This document shows positions 7,891 through 15,774 of a stretch of 36,749 bases of DNA, piece after piece. The position numbers and the translations under genes are program-made. Each line of letters opens with the position of its first letter. Position 1 is the stretch's first letter. The notes beneath the pieces were generated by a model. That model saw only the letters and a list, made by a program, of their open reading frames with translations, was not told the origin of the DNA and ran no database searches. This stretch comes from Rhodospirillales bacterium (GTDB taxonomy: Bacteria > Pseudomonadota > Alphaproteobacteria > BOG-932 > Roseiterribacteraceae), in NCBI GenBank assembly GCA_003165335.1, contig PLTD01000161.1:1-36749 (forward strand), in the 5' to 3' direction.

Positions 7891-8934
7891 TCATGCGGCG
7901 GTCACGGCGGTGGCGGCGTTGCTCCAGCGGAAGTCGGTGCCATCGATCCACATCCGGTGGAGTATGACGGCCAGCCGCCTGGCGAGCGCGACGATGGCGC
8001 GCCTCATGCCCCGGCGCTGCGCGACGCGCATAGCCCAGGCCTTCAGCCATGACCATTTCTGGCTGTGGGTGAGCATCGTCTGCGCAGCTTCGTAGAGCAT
8101 CGTGCGCAACATGGCGTCGCCGCATTTGGAGACGCCGCCGTCATAGTCGGTCTCGCCCGACTGATGGCGCTTCGGCGTCAAACCGACGTGGGCGCCGACC
8201 GCCCTGGAATGGACGAAGCGGTGCGGCTGATCGACCGAGGCACGGTAGGTGAGCGCGACCACCGGTCCGACACCGGGCACGGTCATGAACCGTCGGCACT
8301 CTGGATCATGGCGAACGGTGTGGAGCAGCATCTTTTGGAGCGCGGCCAACTGCTGGCGCATCACCCGTCTGATCGTCAATAACGGCTCGACGATGGCAGC
8401 CAGTACGGGAAAGCCTTCGACCAGATCTCGGATCCTGGCCTCGTACCCGACCGTGTTGACCACGCCGCCCTTCAGCCCGAAGTTGCGCAGCGTGCCGCGC
8501 ATGTCGCACTCGATGTCCATCAGCTTGCGCTGGACAAGCTTACGGCTGGTCAACAGCATCCGTTGTTCTTGGGCCGCCAGCGTCTTTACGTGCACCGGCT
8601 TGAACAGGCCGACCCGCATCATCTGGGCGATCCCGCGGGCATCGTTGCGATCGGACTTGTTGATCTGCTGCGCCGTCAGCAAGGCCTTCATATGCCGTGT
8701 CTCGACGCACACGACTGGGAGCCCCGCCTCGGTCAGACCATTGACCAGCCACTGCGAAAGCGGTCCGGCTTCGATCCCGACCCTGACATACTCACCGCCG
8801 ACCGAGGTCAGCAGCACGGTTATGTCATCCGGCTCGGTCGCCACCTTCCGCTCACAAACTACCTTGCCGGCATCGTCCACAACGCAAACCGAAGTTTCCT
8901 TCACCGAGACATCCAGACCTACGAAATGTGCCAT
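7891..8934 (-). CDS. IS110-family transposase (DEDD)
   Basis: A 347-residue recombinase. The N-terminal RuvC-like DEDD domain has Asp8 (VGLDVSVKET), Glu55 (GIEAGPLSQWL), Asp95 and Asp98 (KSDRNDARGIAQ). The C-terminal Transposase_20 domain begins VPGVGPVVALTY and includes HVGLTPKRHQSGETDYDG, in which the conserved serine forms the covalent DNA link in this family. The length is normal and there is no frameshift, so the gene may be active. Two adjacent ATG codons are possible (8940 and 8934); AAGGAG is correctly spaced only for the second. IS110 recombinases work with a bridge RNA encoded in the element's own noncoding region, here most plausibly the structured DNA upstream. Confidence 0.9.
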   Translation of the reverse strand: MAHFVGLDVSVKETSVCVVDDAGKVVCERKVATEPDDITVLLTSVGGEYVRVGIEAGPLSQWLVNGLTEAGLPVVCVETRHMKALLTAQQINKSDRNDARGIAQMMRVGLFKPVHVKTLAAQEQRMLLTSRKLVQRKLMDIECDMRGTLRNFGLKGGVVNTVGYEARIRDLVEGFPVLAAIVEPLLTIRRVMRQQLAALQKMLLHTVRHDPECRRFMTVPGVGPVVALTYRASVDQPHRFVHSRAVGAHVGLTPKRHQSGETDYDGGVSKCGDAMLRTMLYEAAQTMLTHSQKWSWLKAWAMRVAQRRGMRRAIVALARRLAVILHRMWIDGTDFRWSNAATAVTAA

Positions 8935-8965
8935 CGCCATCGCTCCTTCCCTTGATGCGCGGGGT

Positions 8966-9146
8966 CAGGCTCGATCCCGCTCCAGGCATCGTACGTGAAG
9001 GGGCTGCAATCTAAAGAAGGTCGAAATGCAGCCGCCGCGATACACCATCTATTAGGAAGCGCAGAAAACCTCCTGGACGACAACATAGGGTCGACAGCCG
9101 CCCAACGGCTGGGGTGGTTTTGCGACGCTGGATCGGGTCGAGCCTG
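8966..9146 (-). ncRNA. Candidate IS110 bridge RNA (nested hairpins upstream of transposase)
   Basis: Three nested inverted repeats are seen. The outer pair is CAGGCTCGATCCCG (8966-8979) with CGGGTCGAGCCTG (9134-9146), 13 pairs and one bulge. The middle pair is AAAACCTCC (9065-9073) with GGTGGTTTT (9113-9121), 8 of 9 paired. The inner hairpin is CAGCCG-CCCAA-CGGCTG (9095-9111). The span of about 180 nt and its place just upstream of the transposase match known IS110 bridge RNAs. Which loops would contact target and donor cannot be assigned without the element ends. Transcription is inferred. Confidence 0.45.
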
Positions 9147-9411
9147 TTGTGAAAACTGCTGAGACAAGTGACGTACCCGATTCCACGGCTGACGAGTGGC
9201 GTTAGAATCCCGCATCAGCTACTTCGGGGGTCGTGCCAGAAGCGACGGGCCGGCCAGCCTATCACCCTGGTCTGCTGTTGAAGCATATTCCCAAGGCGCG
9301 GGGGGCTAAATTCCCAGCTGTTTGGGCGCTCACCTCGCGAGAATTCGGCCCAGCCGTTCAGAGGTGAGCTAGAATAAAATTGCTCTGGGGATCGGGGAGC
9401 AGTCGAGACGC
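9147..9411. other. Rest of the IS110 upstream spacer
   Basis: This noncoding DNA runs between the structured IS region and the stop codon of the histidine kinase. It probably contains the second IS boundary and a long hairpin (9328-9369), described separately. No gene is supportable. Confidence 0.4.
9328..9369. repeat. Perfect 9-bp inverted repeat (stem-loop)
   Basis: GCTCACCTC (9328-9336) and GAGGTGAGC (9361-9369) are exact reverse complements around a 24-base loop, which itself contains the palindrome CTCGCGAG. It lies just downstream of the histidine kinase gene. It lacks a T-run on the minus strand, so it is a weak intrinsic terminator. It could instead be an IS target or boundary structure. 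Confidence 0.4.
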
Positions 9412-11106
9412 TCAGATTTCGGCCGACTTTTCGAGAGCGATTTCGATACGGCAGATCAGGCCTGATGGATCGAACTCGATGGCTACACTGCCGGAACCTC
9501 TAAGCGCCCGTTCGATCATGCGTGTGCCAAAGCCGGCCTTGCCCGAGGGTGGCTGTATCGCGGGTCCATCTTTCTCACGCCATGTCATTTCCAAAAGACG
9601 TCCTGCGTTGCGCCTCACGATAGCCCAGGTCAATTCTACTCGGCCATTCGGCGATCCGAGCGATCCATATTTGAGCGCATTCGTGCAGAGTTCGTGCACC
9701 ACCATCGTCAAGGCAAGCGCCTCCGCGGGCGGCAGTTCGACGTCCGGTCCGATCAGGCCGACGCGCAGATCCAGGTTGCCGACAAGGGGCTGAAACACGC
9801 CGATGAGAAGCTTGTGCAGGTCGGCGGCTTCCCAACGCTCGCGGGTCAGCACCTCATGGGTTCGCGCCAGTGCCCCGATGCGCGCGAGGAAATCCGGCAG
9901 GAGCTCCTTGCCTGCGATTTCCTTGTTCATCGTCGAAACCGCCAGCGCATGTACGGTCGCAAGGGTATTTTTAACGCGGTGTTCGAGTTCTCCGGCGAGT
10001 AATCCCTGTTGTTCCTGACTGCGGTCGATCTCGTCCATAAGCCGGTCGAGTTCAGCGCCGAGATTCCCTATTTCCCCGTTGCCTGCAACTTGGCGCGTTC
10101 GTGCGAGCCGATCGCCCGAACGCCACATTCTCAGCGATTGCGTTATCTGTTCGATGGGCCGAACGAATACCCTGCTTCCCATCGTCCATGTCGCAAGCAG
10201 CGTTGCGAGCGCACCGGATATCACGAGCGCCACACCAATGCGGGTTGCATCCTTCACAGCCCGATAGCTTGCATCGGTGGAAAGGCCCGCACTGACGTAA
10301 AGGCCGACGGGAGGCGCCGAGAGCGGCACGTATCCGAGGACGCGCCGCGTACCGTCTTGGCTTGTCACCTCTTCCCATCCGGGTTGCTGCGCCGTGAGCA
10401 GCCTAAGATAAGGGGTTGGAATTCTTGTTCCGACAAACCGGTCGGAAAAGGGTTGCCGCGCGATGATGACCCCGTTGCGATCGGCAACGGTCAAGGATCC
10501 ACCCGGGGGGACGCCGCGCTGTTGCAACATGTCGCCAAGCCAGGAAAGGTCGAGCGACGCCACAATCACGCCATTGGTGTTTCCGGCCTGGTCTTTTATC
10601 GCCAGGGCAATAGGAAGCACCGGCCGGCCTGAGATTTTGCCGATCGTATATTCGCCGATCACCGGTTTGCCCGATTGAAGTGCGTCGCGAAAATAGGGTC
10701 TTTCGGCGAAGCCTTCCTCAGGCACATGCGTCGGTGGAAAGCCACACCGAAGGTGACCTGTCGAATCGAGTATGACCAGGGCGTTCAAATTAGGAAGGTC
10801 GGATCGAAGCGCAGCAAGATATGAGCTGCATCCGGCATCGTTCAGGTCCCGGACGTCGGGCACATGCGAGACTGTGGCAATGAGAATTTTTACGTCGCTG
10901 ATGATTCGATCAAGCTCGAAAGCGCCCTGCAAGGCGCTTCGCACAGCAAGTTGTTCAACCTCTAAATGACGCGACCGATTTACTTGATATTGCGTGAAAG
11001 CAACGATCGCGAAGCCGGGAATCAGTGCGGCCAGGGACAGAGCGATAAGCCGGGTCCTGAGCGATGCTCCGGAGAATTTTGCGGACCAGGCGCTTCGACT
11101 CTTCAA
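9412..11106 (-). CDS. HWE-family sensor histidine kinase with periplasmic Cache-type sensor
   Basis: A 564-residue membrane kinase. A first membrane span (about residues 20-40), a periplasmic sensor of roughly 240 residues with dCache features (FAERPYFRDALQSGKPVIGEY, GVIVASLDLSWL), and a second span (about 290-308) are followed by a HAMP-like linker. The kinase core is HWE type: ELEHRVKNTLA with phospho-acceptor His376, Trp425 in TRERWEAADL, HELCTNALKYGS with Asn476, WRE at 489-491, and GFGTRMIERALRG as the G-box. HWE kinases in alphaproteobacteria often feed the PhyR general stress pathway or single-domain regulators. No response regulator is adjacent, so it is an orphan. The ligand is unknown. 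Confidence 0.88.
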   Translation of the reverse strand: MKSRSAWSAKFSGASLRTRLIALSLAALIPGFAIVAFTQYQVNRSRHLEVEQLAVRSALQGAFELDRIISDVKILIATVSHVPDVRDLNDAGCSSYLAALRSDLPNLNALVILDSTGHLRCGFPPTHVPEEGFAERPYFRDALQSGKPVIGEYTIGKISGRPVLPIALAIKDQAGNTNGVIVASLDLSWLGDMLQQRGVPPGGSLTVADRNGVIIARQPFSDRFVGTRIPTPYLRLLTAQQPGWEEVTSQDGTRRVLGYVPLSAPPVGLYVSAGLSTDASYRAVKDATRIGVALVISGALATLLATWTMGSRVFVRPIEQITQSLRMWRSGDRLARTRQVAGNGEIGNLGAELDRLMDEIDRSQEQQGLLAGELEHRVKNTLATVHALAVSTMNKEIAGKELLPDFLARIGALARTHEVLTRERWEAADLHKLLIGVFQPLVGNLDLRVGLIGPDVELPPAEALALTMVVHELCTNALKYGSLGSPNGRVELTWAIVRRNAGRLLEMTWREKDGPAIQPPSGKAGFGTRMIERALRGSGSVAIEFDPSGLICRIEIALEKSAEI

Positions 11107-11182
11107 ATTTCATTCGCATTCTGTAGGCGTAATCGATTGATTAAACCCTTCTTTATCAACGGGCAATCCGAATTCCGGAGTT

Positions 11183-11932
11183 TTAGACAGCGGACCAGCC
11201 GCCGGATACGACAAGTTCTTCGCCTTGGACAAAGGACGAATCGTCCGAAGCCAGAAACAGCACCGCCTTAGCGACCTCGTCGGCATTACCGAAGCGGCCG
11301 GCGGGCGTGCGCGATAGGATCGCCGCAACAGCCTGGTCCCGCGCTTCGGGCGGCAGACTGCTGTGCCCGTGCAGAGGTGTCAGAATCGACCCGGGACTGA
11401 CCGTATTGACCCGAATTCCCCGCCCGCTGAGTTCGGACGCCATCACCCGCACCATCGATCTAAGCGCCGCCTTGGTCGCCACATACATAGTCGTGCTGGG
11501 CAGGCCGATATGGATCATTGCCGAGGTATTGAAGATTACGCTCGAGCCATTGCGCAGCAGCGGCAGAGCCTTCTGCAGGGTGAAGAACGCGCCTTTGACG
11601 TTGGTCGCGAACATCAGGTCGAACGTCGCCTCGTCGATATCCGTGATCATGACCGGCCGAAAGATGCCGGCATTGGCGAAGACGATATCCAACCCGCCGA
11701 AGCGATCCCCGATTTCAGCCATCAATCGGTCCAGGTCGGCGGACTGTTCGACCGAACCGCGCACTGCCAGAGTCTCCCCGCCAAGTTCCGCGCGGACCGC
11801 TTCCAGGCGGTCTGGGTCGCGGCCATGGACGACCAGCCGCGCGCCTTCGACCGCGAACAGCCGCGCGGTCTCAAGCCCGATGCCCGAGGTGGCGCCGGTC
11901 ACCAATGCGATCTTGCCGTCCAGTTTGCCCAT
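11183..11932 (-). CDS. SDR family oxidoreductase (third gene of the cycloisomerase operon)
   Basis: A 249-residue classical SDR: TGATSGIG cofactor loop (12-19), NAG (87-89), catalytic Ser137, Tyr150 and Lys154 (YVATK), and a C-terminal VQGEELVVSGGWS in the FabG style. HGRDPDR after the second strand has an Arg at the place that commonly favours NADP(H). The gene starts 12 bases after the stop of the LLM oxidoreductase gene, with GAGGA in front. It is therefore the last member of a three-gene transcript led by the cycloeucalenol cycloisomerase-like protein. It probably oxidises or reduces a hydroxyl/keto group on the same substrate. Confidence 0.87.
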   Translation of the reverse strand: MGKLDGKIALVTGATSGIGLETARLFAVEGARLVVHGRDPDRLEAVRAELGGETLAVRGSVEQSADLDRLMAEIGDRFGGLDIVFANAGIFRPVMITDIDEATFDLMFATNVKGAFFTLQKALPLLRNGSSVIFNTSAMIHIGLPSTTMYVATKAALRSMVRVMASELSGRGIRVNTVSPGSILTPLHGHSSLPPEARDQAVAAILSRTPAGRFGNADEVAKAVLFLASDDSSFVQGEELVVSGGWSAV

Positions 11933-11944
11933 GAATTCCGTCCT

Positions 11945-12805
11945 CTAACGCATGTATCGGTTCGCAAAGGATTCCATATCGCGAATTTTGTCATCCAGGC
12001 TCATTCGGCTGGCGCGGCCGTTTTCGTCCAGCCAGGCGCTCTTGTGGATCTGGGTCACCCCCATCTCCTCGACCCGCTGCAAAGTATCGGTGCCGTAATC
12101 ATAGAGGTTGAGTTGGATCTCGAACGGATCGTTCGCCTTGCCCAGGGCTGTCCGCTCGGCGCGGAGCGCGGCGACGATCTCGGGAATTTCCGCGACGTGA
12201 TATTGGGCGCCGATCCAGCCGTCGAATCGGGCGGCCCGCTTATAGGCGGCGGGGCTGCGGCCGCCGATCAGGATCGGTACTGGCCTGGTCACGCCCGGCG
12301 ACATCTGCAGGCGCGGGAAGTCGTAGAACTGCCCGTGATACTCCACGATCTCTCCAGTCATCAGCCTGGGCATGATGTCCAGCATCTCGTCGGTGCGCTT
12401 GCCGCGGTCCGAGAAGGGCTGGTGGGCCAGATCGAACTCCGACTTCTGCCAGCCGATGCCCGCGCCCAGCACGACCCGGTTATTGGACAGCCGTGCCGCT
12501 GTCGAGACCGCCTTGGCGGCGCTGAACGGGTCGCGCATCGGCAGGACATAGACGGTGGACATAAATTTGAGAGTCGTCGTGACCTGTGACAGTGCCCCGA
12601 TCTCAACCCAGGGGTCGGGCCAGTGCGTTTCCGGATACCATAGGACAGCAGCGTCCTTGCTATAGTCATAGGCCTGATATTGGGATTCGAAGGTGATGAG
12701 ATGGTCGCCCAGCGCCATCCCTTCGAACCCGAACTCCTCCGCCTTTCGGCAAAGGGCCGGCAACTGGTCCATATCGACCAGCGCCATCACCTGCCAGAAC
12801 TTCAT
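11945..12805 (-). CDS. LLM-class flavin/F420-dependent oxidoreductase
   Basis: A 286-residue luciferase-like TIM-barrel protein. GFEGMALGDHL (residues 27-37) is the conserved strand-2 motif. VYVLPMRDPFSAAKAVSTAARLSNNRVVLGAGIGWQ carries the glycine-rich flavin-phosphate region, and SPGVTRPVPILIGGRSPAAYKRAARFDGWIG follows. It resembles the group often labelled F420-dependent (TIGR03619-like). In proteobacteria such proteins may use FMN instead, and no F420 biosynthesis gene is visible here. It is ten bases downstream of the cycloisomerase-like gene and 12 bases before the SDR, so it forms an operon with both. A monooxygenase or reductase role on a hydrophobic substrate is inferred. Confidence 0.85.
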   Translation of the reverse strand: MKFWQVMALVDMDQLPALCRKAEEFGFEGMALGDHLITFESQYQAYDYSKDAAVLWYPETHWPDPWVEIGALSQVTTTLKFMSTVYVLPMRDPFSAAKAVSTAARLSNNRVVLGAGIGWQKSEFDLAHQPFSDRGKRTDEMLDIMPRLMTGEIVEYHGQFYDFPRLQMSPGVTRPVPILIGGRSPAAYKRAARFDGWIGAQYHVAEIPEIVAALRAERTALGKANDPFEIQLNLYDYGTDTLQRVEEMGVTQIHKSAWLDENGRASRMSLDDKIRDMESFANRYMR

Positions 12806-12815
12806 GTGGGACTTC

Positions 12816-13643
12816 TTAGACTATCGGGCCATAGATCCAGGCGAAGAGGTCGATCAGCAGCAGCGTGATCATGCTGACGAAGCTTGCCTCGATGACGCAG
12901 CGCGACAGTTTCCATTTTTCGCCCGGCGGCTCGTCCAAGCGATAGACGTTGGGGAAGCTGACGATGAAATAGAGCATGTAGCAGAAGCTGCCGATGCGCA
13001 GCATACGGGCCTTGTCCAGGTAATAGACCGTATTGGCGACATCGGGCTGGATATAGAGATAGGTCTCCATGAAGGCGAAGAAGAAGGATGCCGCGACGAC
13101 GATGGCGACCCAGCTACCCCAGCGTGCGCCGGGATTCCAGTTGTTGGTCATGCTGCGCACCCGGCGCATCACGATGCAGGCGACGTTGTGATAGATGGTG
13201 AAGAAGGCCATCGTGTTCAGATAGATGCCGAGCGGGATCTTCTGGTGCGTAGCTAGCGCCGTCGCTTCGTCCGGCCCGCAGAGGCGCGAGTCGAAATAGA
13301 GCGACACATTCGGGAAATTGTAGCGCATGCCCAGAACCGAGAAGAACCACTCGGTGTGGAAATAGGTGGCGAAAAAGACGAAGACGCCGATCCAGATCTG
13401 GTACTTGAACCACCAGTCCTGGTTCCAGGCGACGCCCGATTTGCGGCGCAAGATCAGCGGCAAGATCACGCAATAGGGCAGCCACATCAGCAGATCCTGG
13501 GTGATGTGCCAGAAGTTGCCGGCGCTGACCCAACCCATCTTCTGCATAACGGCGTTGTAGATGAAGAAAATCGGAACGAAGATCAGATAGAATTTTTCCG
13601 CCCAGGCCCTGTCAGGGTTCTTCGAAAACCAATAGCCGCCCAT
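12816..13643 (-). CDS. Cycloeucalenol cycloisomerase-like integral membrane protein
   Basis: A 275-residue protein with several membrane helices, alignable along its length to plant cycloeucalenol cycloisomerase (CPI1, about 280 aa). Shared segments include an N-terminal WFSKNPDRAWAEKFYL, AWNQDWWFKYQIWIGVFVF, then YFHTEWFFSVLGMRYNFP. Later come FYTIYH-type FFTIYHNVACIVMRRVRS, FFFAFMETYLYI, LRIGSFCYMLYFIVSFP, YRLDEPPGEKWKLSR and the closing GPIV. CPI1 opens the 9beta,19-cyclopropane ring of plant sterol precursors. The bacterial role is unknown; isomerising a terpenoid or steroid is an inference. An ATG 15 bases upstream exists, but GGGGGAGA is spaced correctly for the start used here. It is the first gene of a three-gene operon and divergent from an HxlR-type regulator. 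Confidence 0.8.
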   Translation of the reverse strand: MGGYWFSKNPDRAWAEKFYLIFVPIFFIYNAVMQKMGWVSAGNFWHITQDLLMWLPYCVILPLILRRKSGVAWNQDWWFKYQIWIGVFVFFATYFHTEWFFSVLGMRYNFPNVSLYFDSRLCGPDEATALATHQKIPLGIYLNTMAFFTIYHNVACIVMRRVRSMTNNWNPGARWGSWVAIVVAASFFFAFMETYLYIQPDVANTVYYLDKARMLRIGSFCYMLYFIVSFPNVYRLDEPPGEKWKLSRCVIEASFVSMITLLLIDLFAWIYGPIV

Positions 13644-13722
13644 GATCGTCTCCCCCATTTTCCCGGCCGCTTTTGATTGGCCGTATGGGGGCGAGCCTAT
13701 GGTTCGGTGTGCGACTAATCCA

Positions 13723-13738
13723 GTTACTTCTTGGTAAC
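13723..13738. promoter_or_regulatory. Putative HxlR operator in the divergent promoter region
   Basis: GTTAC-TTCTTG-GTAAC is a perfect inverted repeat with a 6-base spacer. It is centred between the cycloisomerase operon (start 13643) and the HxlR-type regulator (start 13799). HxlR/DUF24 proteins bind short palindromes in such places, so this is the best operator candidate for the pair. Confidence 0.45.
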
Positions 13739-13798
13739 CATTTTGCTTGACGCGCGGACCTGCGGGCGCAAGAAGTCATCCCGCATGCAAGTAATAAG

Positions 13799-14224
13799 GT
13801 GATGGCGATTCCCCAGGATGATTCACAGGCATTCGGAGGTCACCGGGTCGGCCTGCTGTCCCGCGAACTGCTCCATACGATAGGGGACACCTGGTCGGCG
13901 TTGGCGCTTTTTGTGCTGTATGCCGAACCGCTGCGCTTCGGCGATCTGAAGCGGCGCATGGACGATATGGGGCCGCGGCTGCGTCGCACCGGGATCAGCC
14001 ACAAGGTTCTAGCCGAGACTTTACGGGGCTTGAGCCGCGATGGGCTGGTGACCCGTTCGGATGGCGTCGCCGCCGCGCCTGCCGAATACAGCCTGACACC
14101 GCTGGGGATGAGCTTCTGGCGCCCGATGATGGCGGTTCATGACTGGACAACCGACCATATCGACGAGATTGAAGCCGCGCGGCGCCAATTCGATTCCGAC
14201 CTGGAGAATGGCGGCAGCGGTTAG
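13799..14224 (+). CDS. HxlR-type winged-helix transcriptional regulator
   Basis: A 141-residue protein with the HxlR (DUF24) winged-helix pattern: LLHTIGDTWSALALFVLYAEPLRFGDLKRRM, then ISHKVLAETLRGLSRDGLVTRS as recognition helix and wing, and EYSLTPLGMSF. HxlR proteins commonly respond to electrophiles or oxidation through an N-terminal cysteine. This protein has no cysteine, so it more likely senses a ligand. The start is GTG at 13799, immediately followed by ATG at 13802; neither has a well-spaced ribosome site. It is divergent from the cycloisomerase operon across a 155-base spacer with a palindrome, so control of that operon is inferred. Confidence 0.8.
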   Translation: MMAIPQDDSQAFGGHRVGLLSRELLHTIGDTWSALALFVLYAEPLRFGDLKRRMDDMGPRLRRTGISHKVLAETLRGLSRDGLVTRSDGVAAAPAEYSLTPLGMSFWRPMMAVHDWTTDHIDEIEAARRQFDSDLENGGSG

Positions 14225-14240
14225 CCCCGTGAGGAAACCG

Positions 14241-14639
14241 TCACCGCAAATCCTGATTCGAAACCGGGCGGTTCAGCGCGACGAGCGTTCCGCGATATGG
14301 CGACGCCGGCAGCGGAGCGGGGATGGGGGCGCTGTCATCCGACCAGCAGGAGGCCGCGATCATCCTCATCGGCTGGTCGGGGTTTTGGCCGAGCTGGGAA
14401 AGCGAGGCCTCGGCGGCTGGTGGTTCAAAGCCTGTCGCGGTCGCGGTGCATTGCTGAGACCCGACTCCGGCCTGCATCGAGATCGGCATCCCGCCCGGAG
14501 CGCCTACGGCGTCGCCCCTTGGGGTAGATGCGCACCCGGCCAAAGCCACGCCGAGCGCAAGGAAAGTGACCCCAGGCCTCACGAAAGAGTCTGCGACTAA
14601 TATCCGGTGGCCCGAAGACCGAGGTGTTGAATTCGCCAT
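14241..14639 (-). CDS. Possible small lipoprotein
   Basis: A 132-codon frame whose residues 21-36 read RPGVTFLALGVALAGC, a hydrophobic run ending in a good lipobox (LAGC). The mature part is short, rich in Pro, Ala and Ser, contains two further cysteines (SQQCTATATG, AASCWSDD), and matches no family I know. An alternative GTG start at 14582 would give a neater signal peptide (MRPGVTFLALG...). Neither start has a strong ribosome site. It occupies the spacer between the HxlR gene and the hydrolase, convergent with the former. Plausible but unproven. Confidence 0.4.
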   Translation of the reverse strand: MANSTPRSSGHRILVADSFVRPGVTFLALGVALAGCASTPRGDAVGAPGGMPISMQAGVGSQQCTATATGFEPPAAEASLSQLGQNPDQPMRMIAASCWSDDSAPIPAPLPASPYRGTLVALNRPVSNQDLR

Positions 14640-14860
14640 GATAATCCCGTCCATCACAAGGTTTGCCGAACATGGTTGTGCGAGCTTCTCCCGCTGCAAA
14701 ATCACGCTTGGCGTTCAAGTTTCCTTGGACGGTCATAGCCATCCGATACTGAGTGCCAAGGCCCTTTGCATCAAGTACGACTTTGTCGATATTTGTACTG
14801 TCGTGTGACGAATTGTGGGTTGGTTCCGGTAATTGGACAGCCGGTAGAGTTAGGACATCC

Positions 14861-15742
14861 ATGCCAGTGAATGAGTTTTCCCGCCCGGCCGATGCGGAGC
14901 CGGCCGCCGTCCTCGCCGATTTCGAGCGTCGCGCTCGGCGGTTTGAGACGCCGTGCGGCGAGGGCGCACTTGTCTGGCGCGCCTGGGGAAGTGGGCCGCC
15001 CGTTCTGCTCGCCCATGGCGGGCATGGAGCCTGGTCGCATTGGATCCGCAATATCGATGCATTGGCGCGCATGCGGACGGTATGGGCGCCCGATCTTCCG
15101 GGCAACGGCGATTCGGCCGTGCCGCCCAGCGTTGACCATGAGATGATCTCGGACGCTCTGGCCACGGGACTCAGGCAACTGATCGGGCCGGAGCTTCCGC
15201 TGGATATCGTCGGCTTTTCCTTCGGCGGCGTGGTTGCCGCGCATCTTGCCGCCTTTCACCCCGAACTCGTGCGCCGGGTGATTTTGGTGGATACCGGCGG
15301 GCTGGACCTGCCGATGGGCCATCTCGACGTGCGCGGCCTTCGCGGCCTTGGGGACGAGGAGCGCCGCGCAGTGCTGCGCGCGAACCTGCTGTCGCTGATG
15401 CTCCACGATCCGGCCAGCGTGGACGAGCTCGCGCTTTATCTTCTGGCAACCAACGGACGGCGGGGACGGATAGCGGCCGAGACGCTAGTTTTGCCGGACA
15501 AGCTGCTCAGCGTGCTGCCGCGGGTTTCGGTTCAGATCGACGCTATTTGGGGGGAGTATGACAACCCCCATCCCGATCCCGCCGCCCAGGAAGCGGTCCT
15601 TCGCCGCTTTCAGCCGGAGCTCGATTTCCGGGTGATTCCCGGCGCGGGGCACTGGTCGATGTATGAGAATCCGGCCGCGTTCGATCATGCGGTTCAGGAC
15701 CTCCTGTCCCGTCCGCTGAGGCCGCGCTTGCCCGTCCGGTGA
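14861..15742 (+). CDS. Alpha/beta-fold hydrolase
   Basis: A 293-residue alpha/beta hydrolase. LLAHGGHGAWSHWIRNI contains the oxyanion-hole HG(G) motif, GFSFGG is the nucleophile elbow with the catalytic Ser, WGEYDNPHP holds the likely acid Asp, and GAGHWSMYENP the catalytic His. The length and arrangement match the family of esterases and C-C hydrolases that includes meta-cleavage product hydrolases; the exact reaction cannot be told. The frame is open upstream to 14753, but homologous sequence begins after the ATG at 14861. It has its own promoter region and no close partner gene on the + strand. Confidence 0.82.
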   Translation: MPVNEFSRPADAEPAAVLADFERRARRFETPCGEGALVWRAWGSGPPVLLAHGGHGAWSHWIRNIDALARMRTVWAPDLPGNGDSAVPPSVDHEMISDALATGLRQLIGPELPLDIVGFSFGGVVAAHLAAFHPELVRRVILVDTGGLDLPMGHLDVRGLRGLGDEERRAVLRANLLSLMLHDPASVDELALYLLATNGRRGRIAAETLVLPDKLLSVLPRVSVQIDAIWGEYDNPHPDPAAQEAVLRRFQPELDFRVIPGAGHWSMYENPAAFDHAVQDLLSRPLRPRLPVR

Positions 15743-15774
15743 CGGGCGACTGAAATCGCTTTCACGGCCCCGTC
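15741..15774 (+). terminator. Hairpin at the end of the hydrolase gene
   Basis: GACGGG (15741-15746) pairs with CCCGTC (15769-15774), and inside it TGAAA-TCGC-TTTCA forms a second perfect stem (15751-15764). It overlaps the stop codon region. There is no clear T-run, so termination efficiency is uncertain. Confidence 0.35.

Larger units (their letters stand above)
7891..9146 (-). mobile_element. IS110-family insertion sequence (ends not resolved)
   Basis: A complete DEDD transposase gene plus upstream noncoding DNA with strong secondary structure marks an IS110-type element. The stated limits cover only the transposase and the structured upstream region. The true ends lie somewhere within about 7.5 to 9.4 kb. 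IS110 elements lack terminal inverted repeats and usually make no target duplication, so the ends cannot be fixed from one copy. It sits between the GST and histidine kinase genes and appears not to disrupt either. Confidence 0.7.

Noticed and set aside
11363-12589. 408-codon + strand frame opposite the SDR and LLM genes
   Set aside because: It spans two convincing coupled genes on the other strand and shows no family features.
14425-15165. Minus-strand frame crossing the hydrolase start
   Set aside because: Part of it (MTVQGNLNAKRDFAAGEA) looks protein-like, but it has no ribosome site, overlaps the hydrolase and a lipoprotein candidate, and matches no family.
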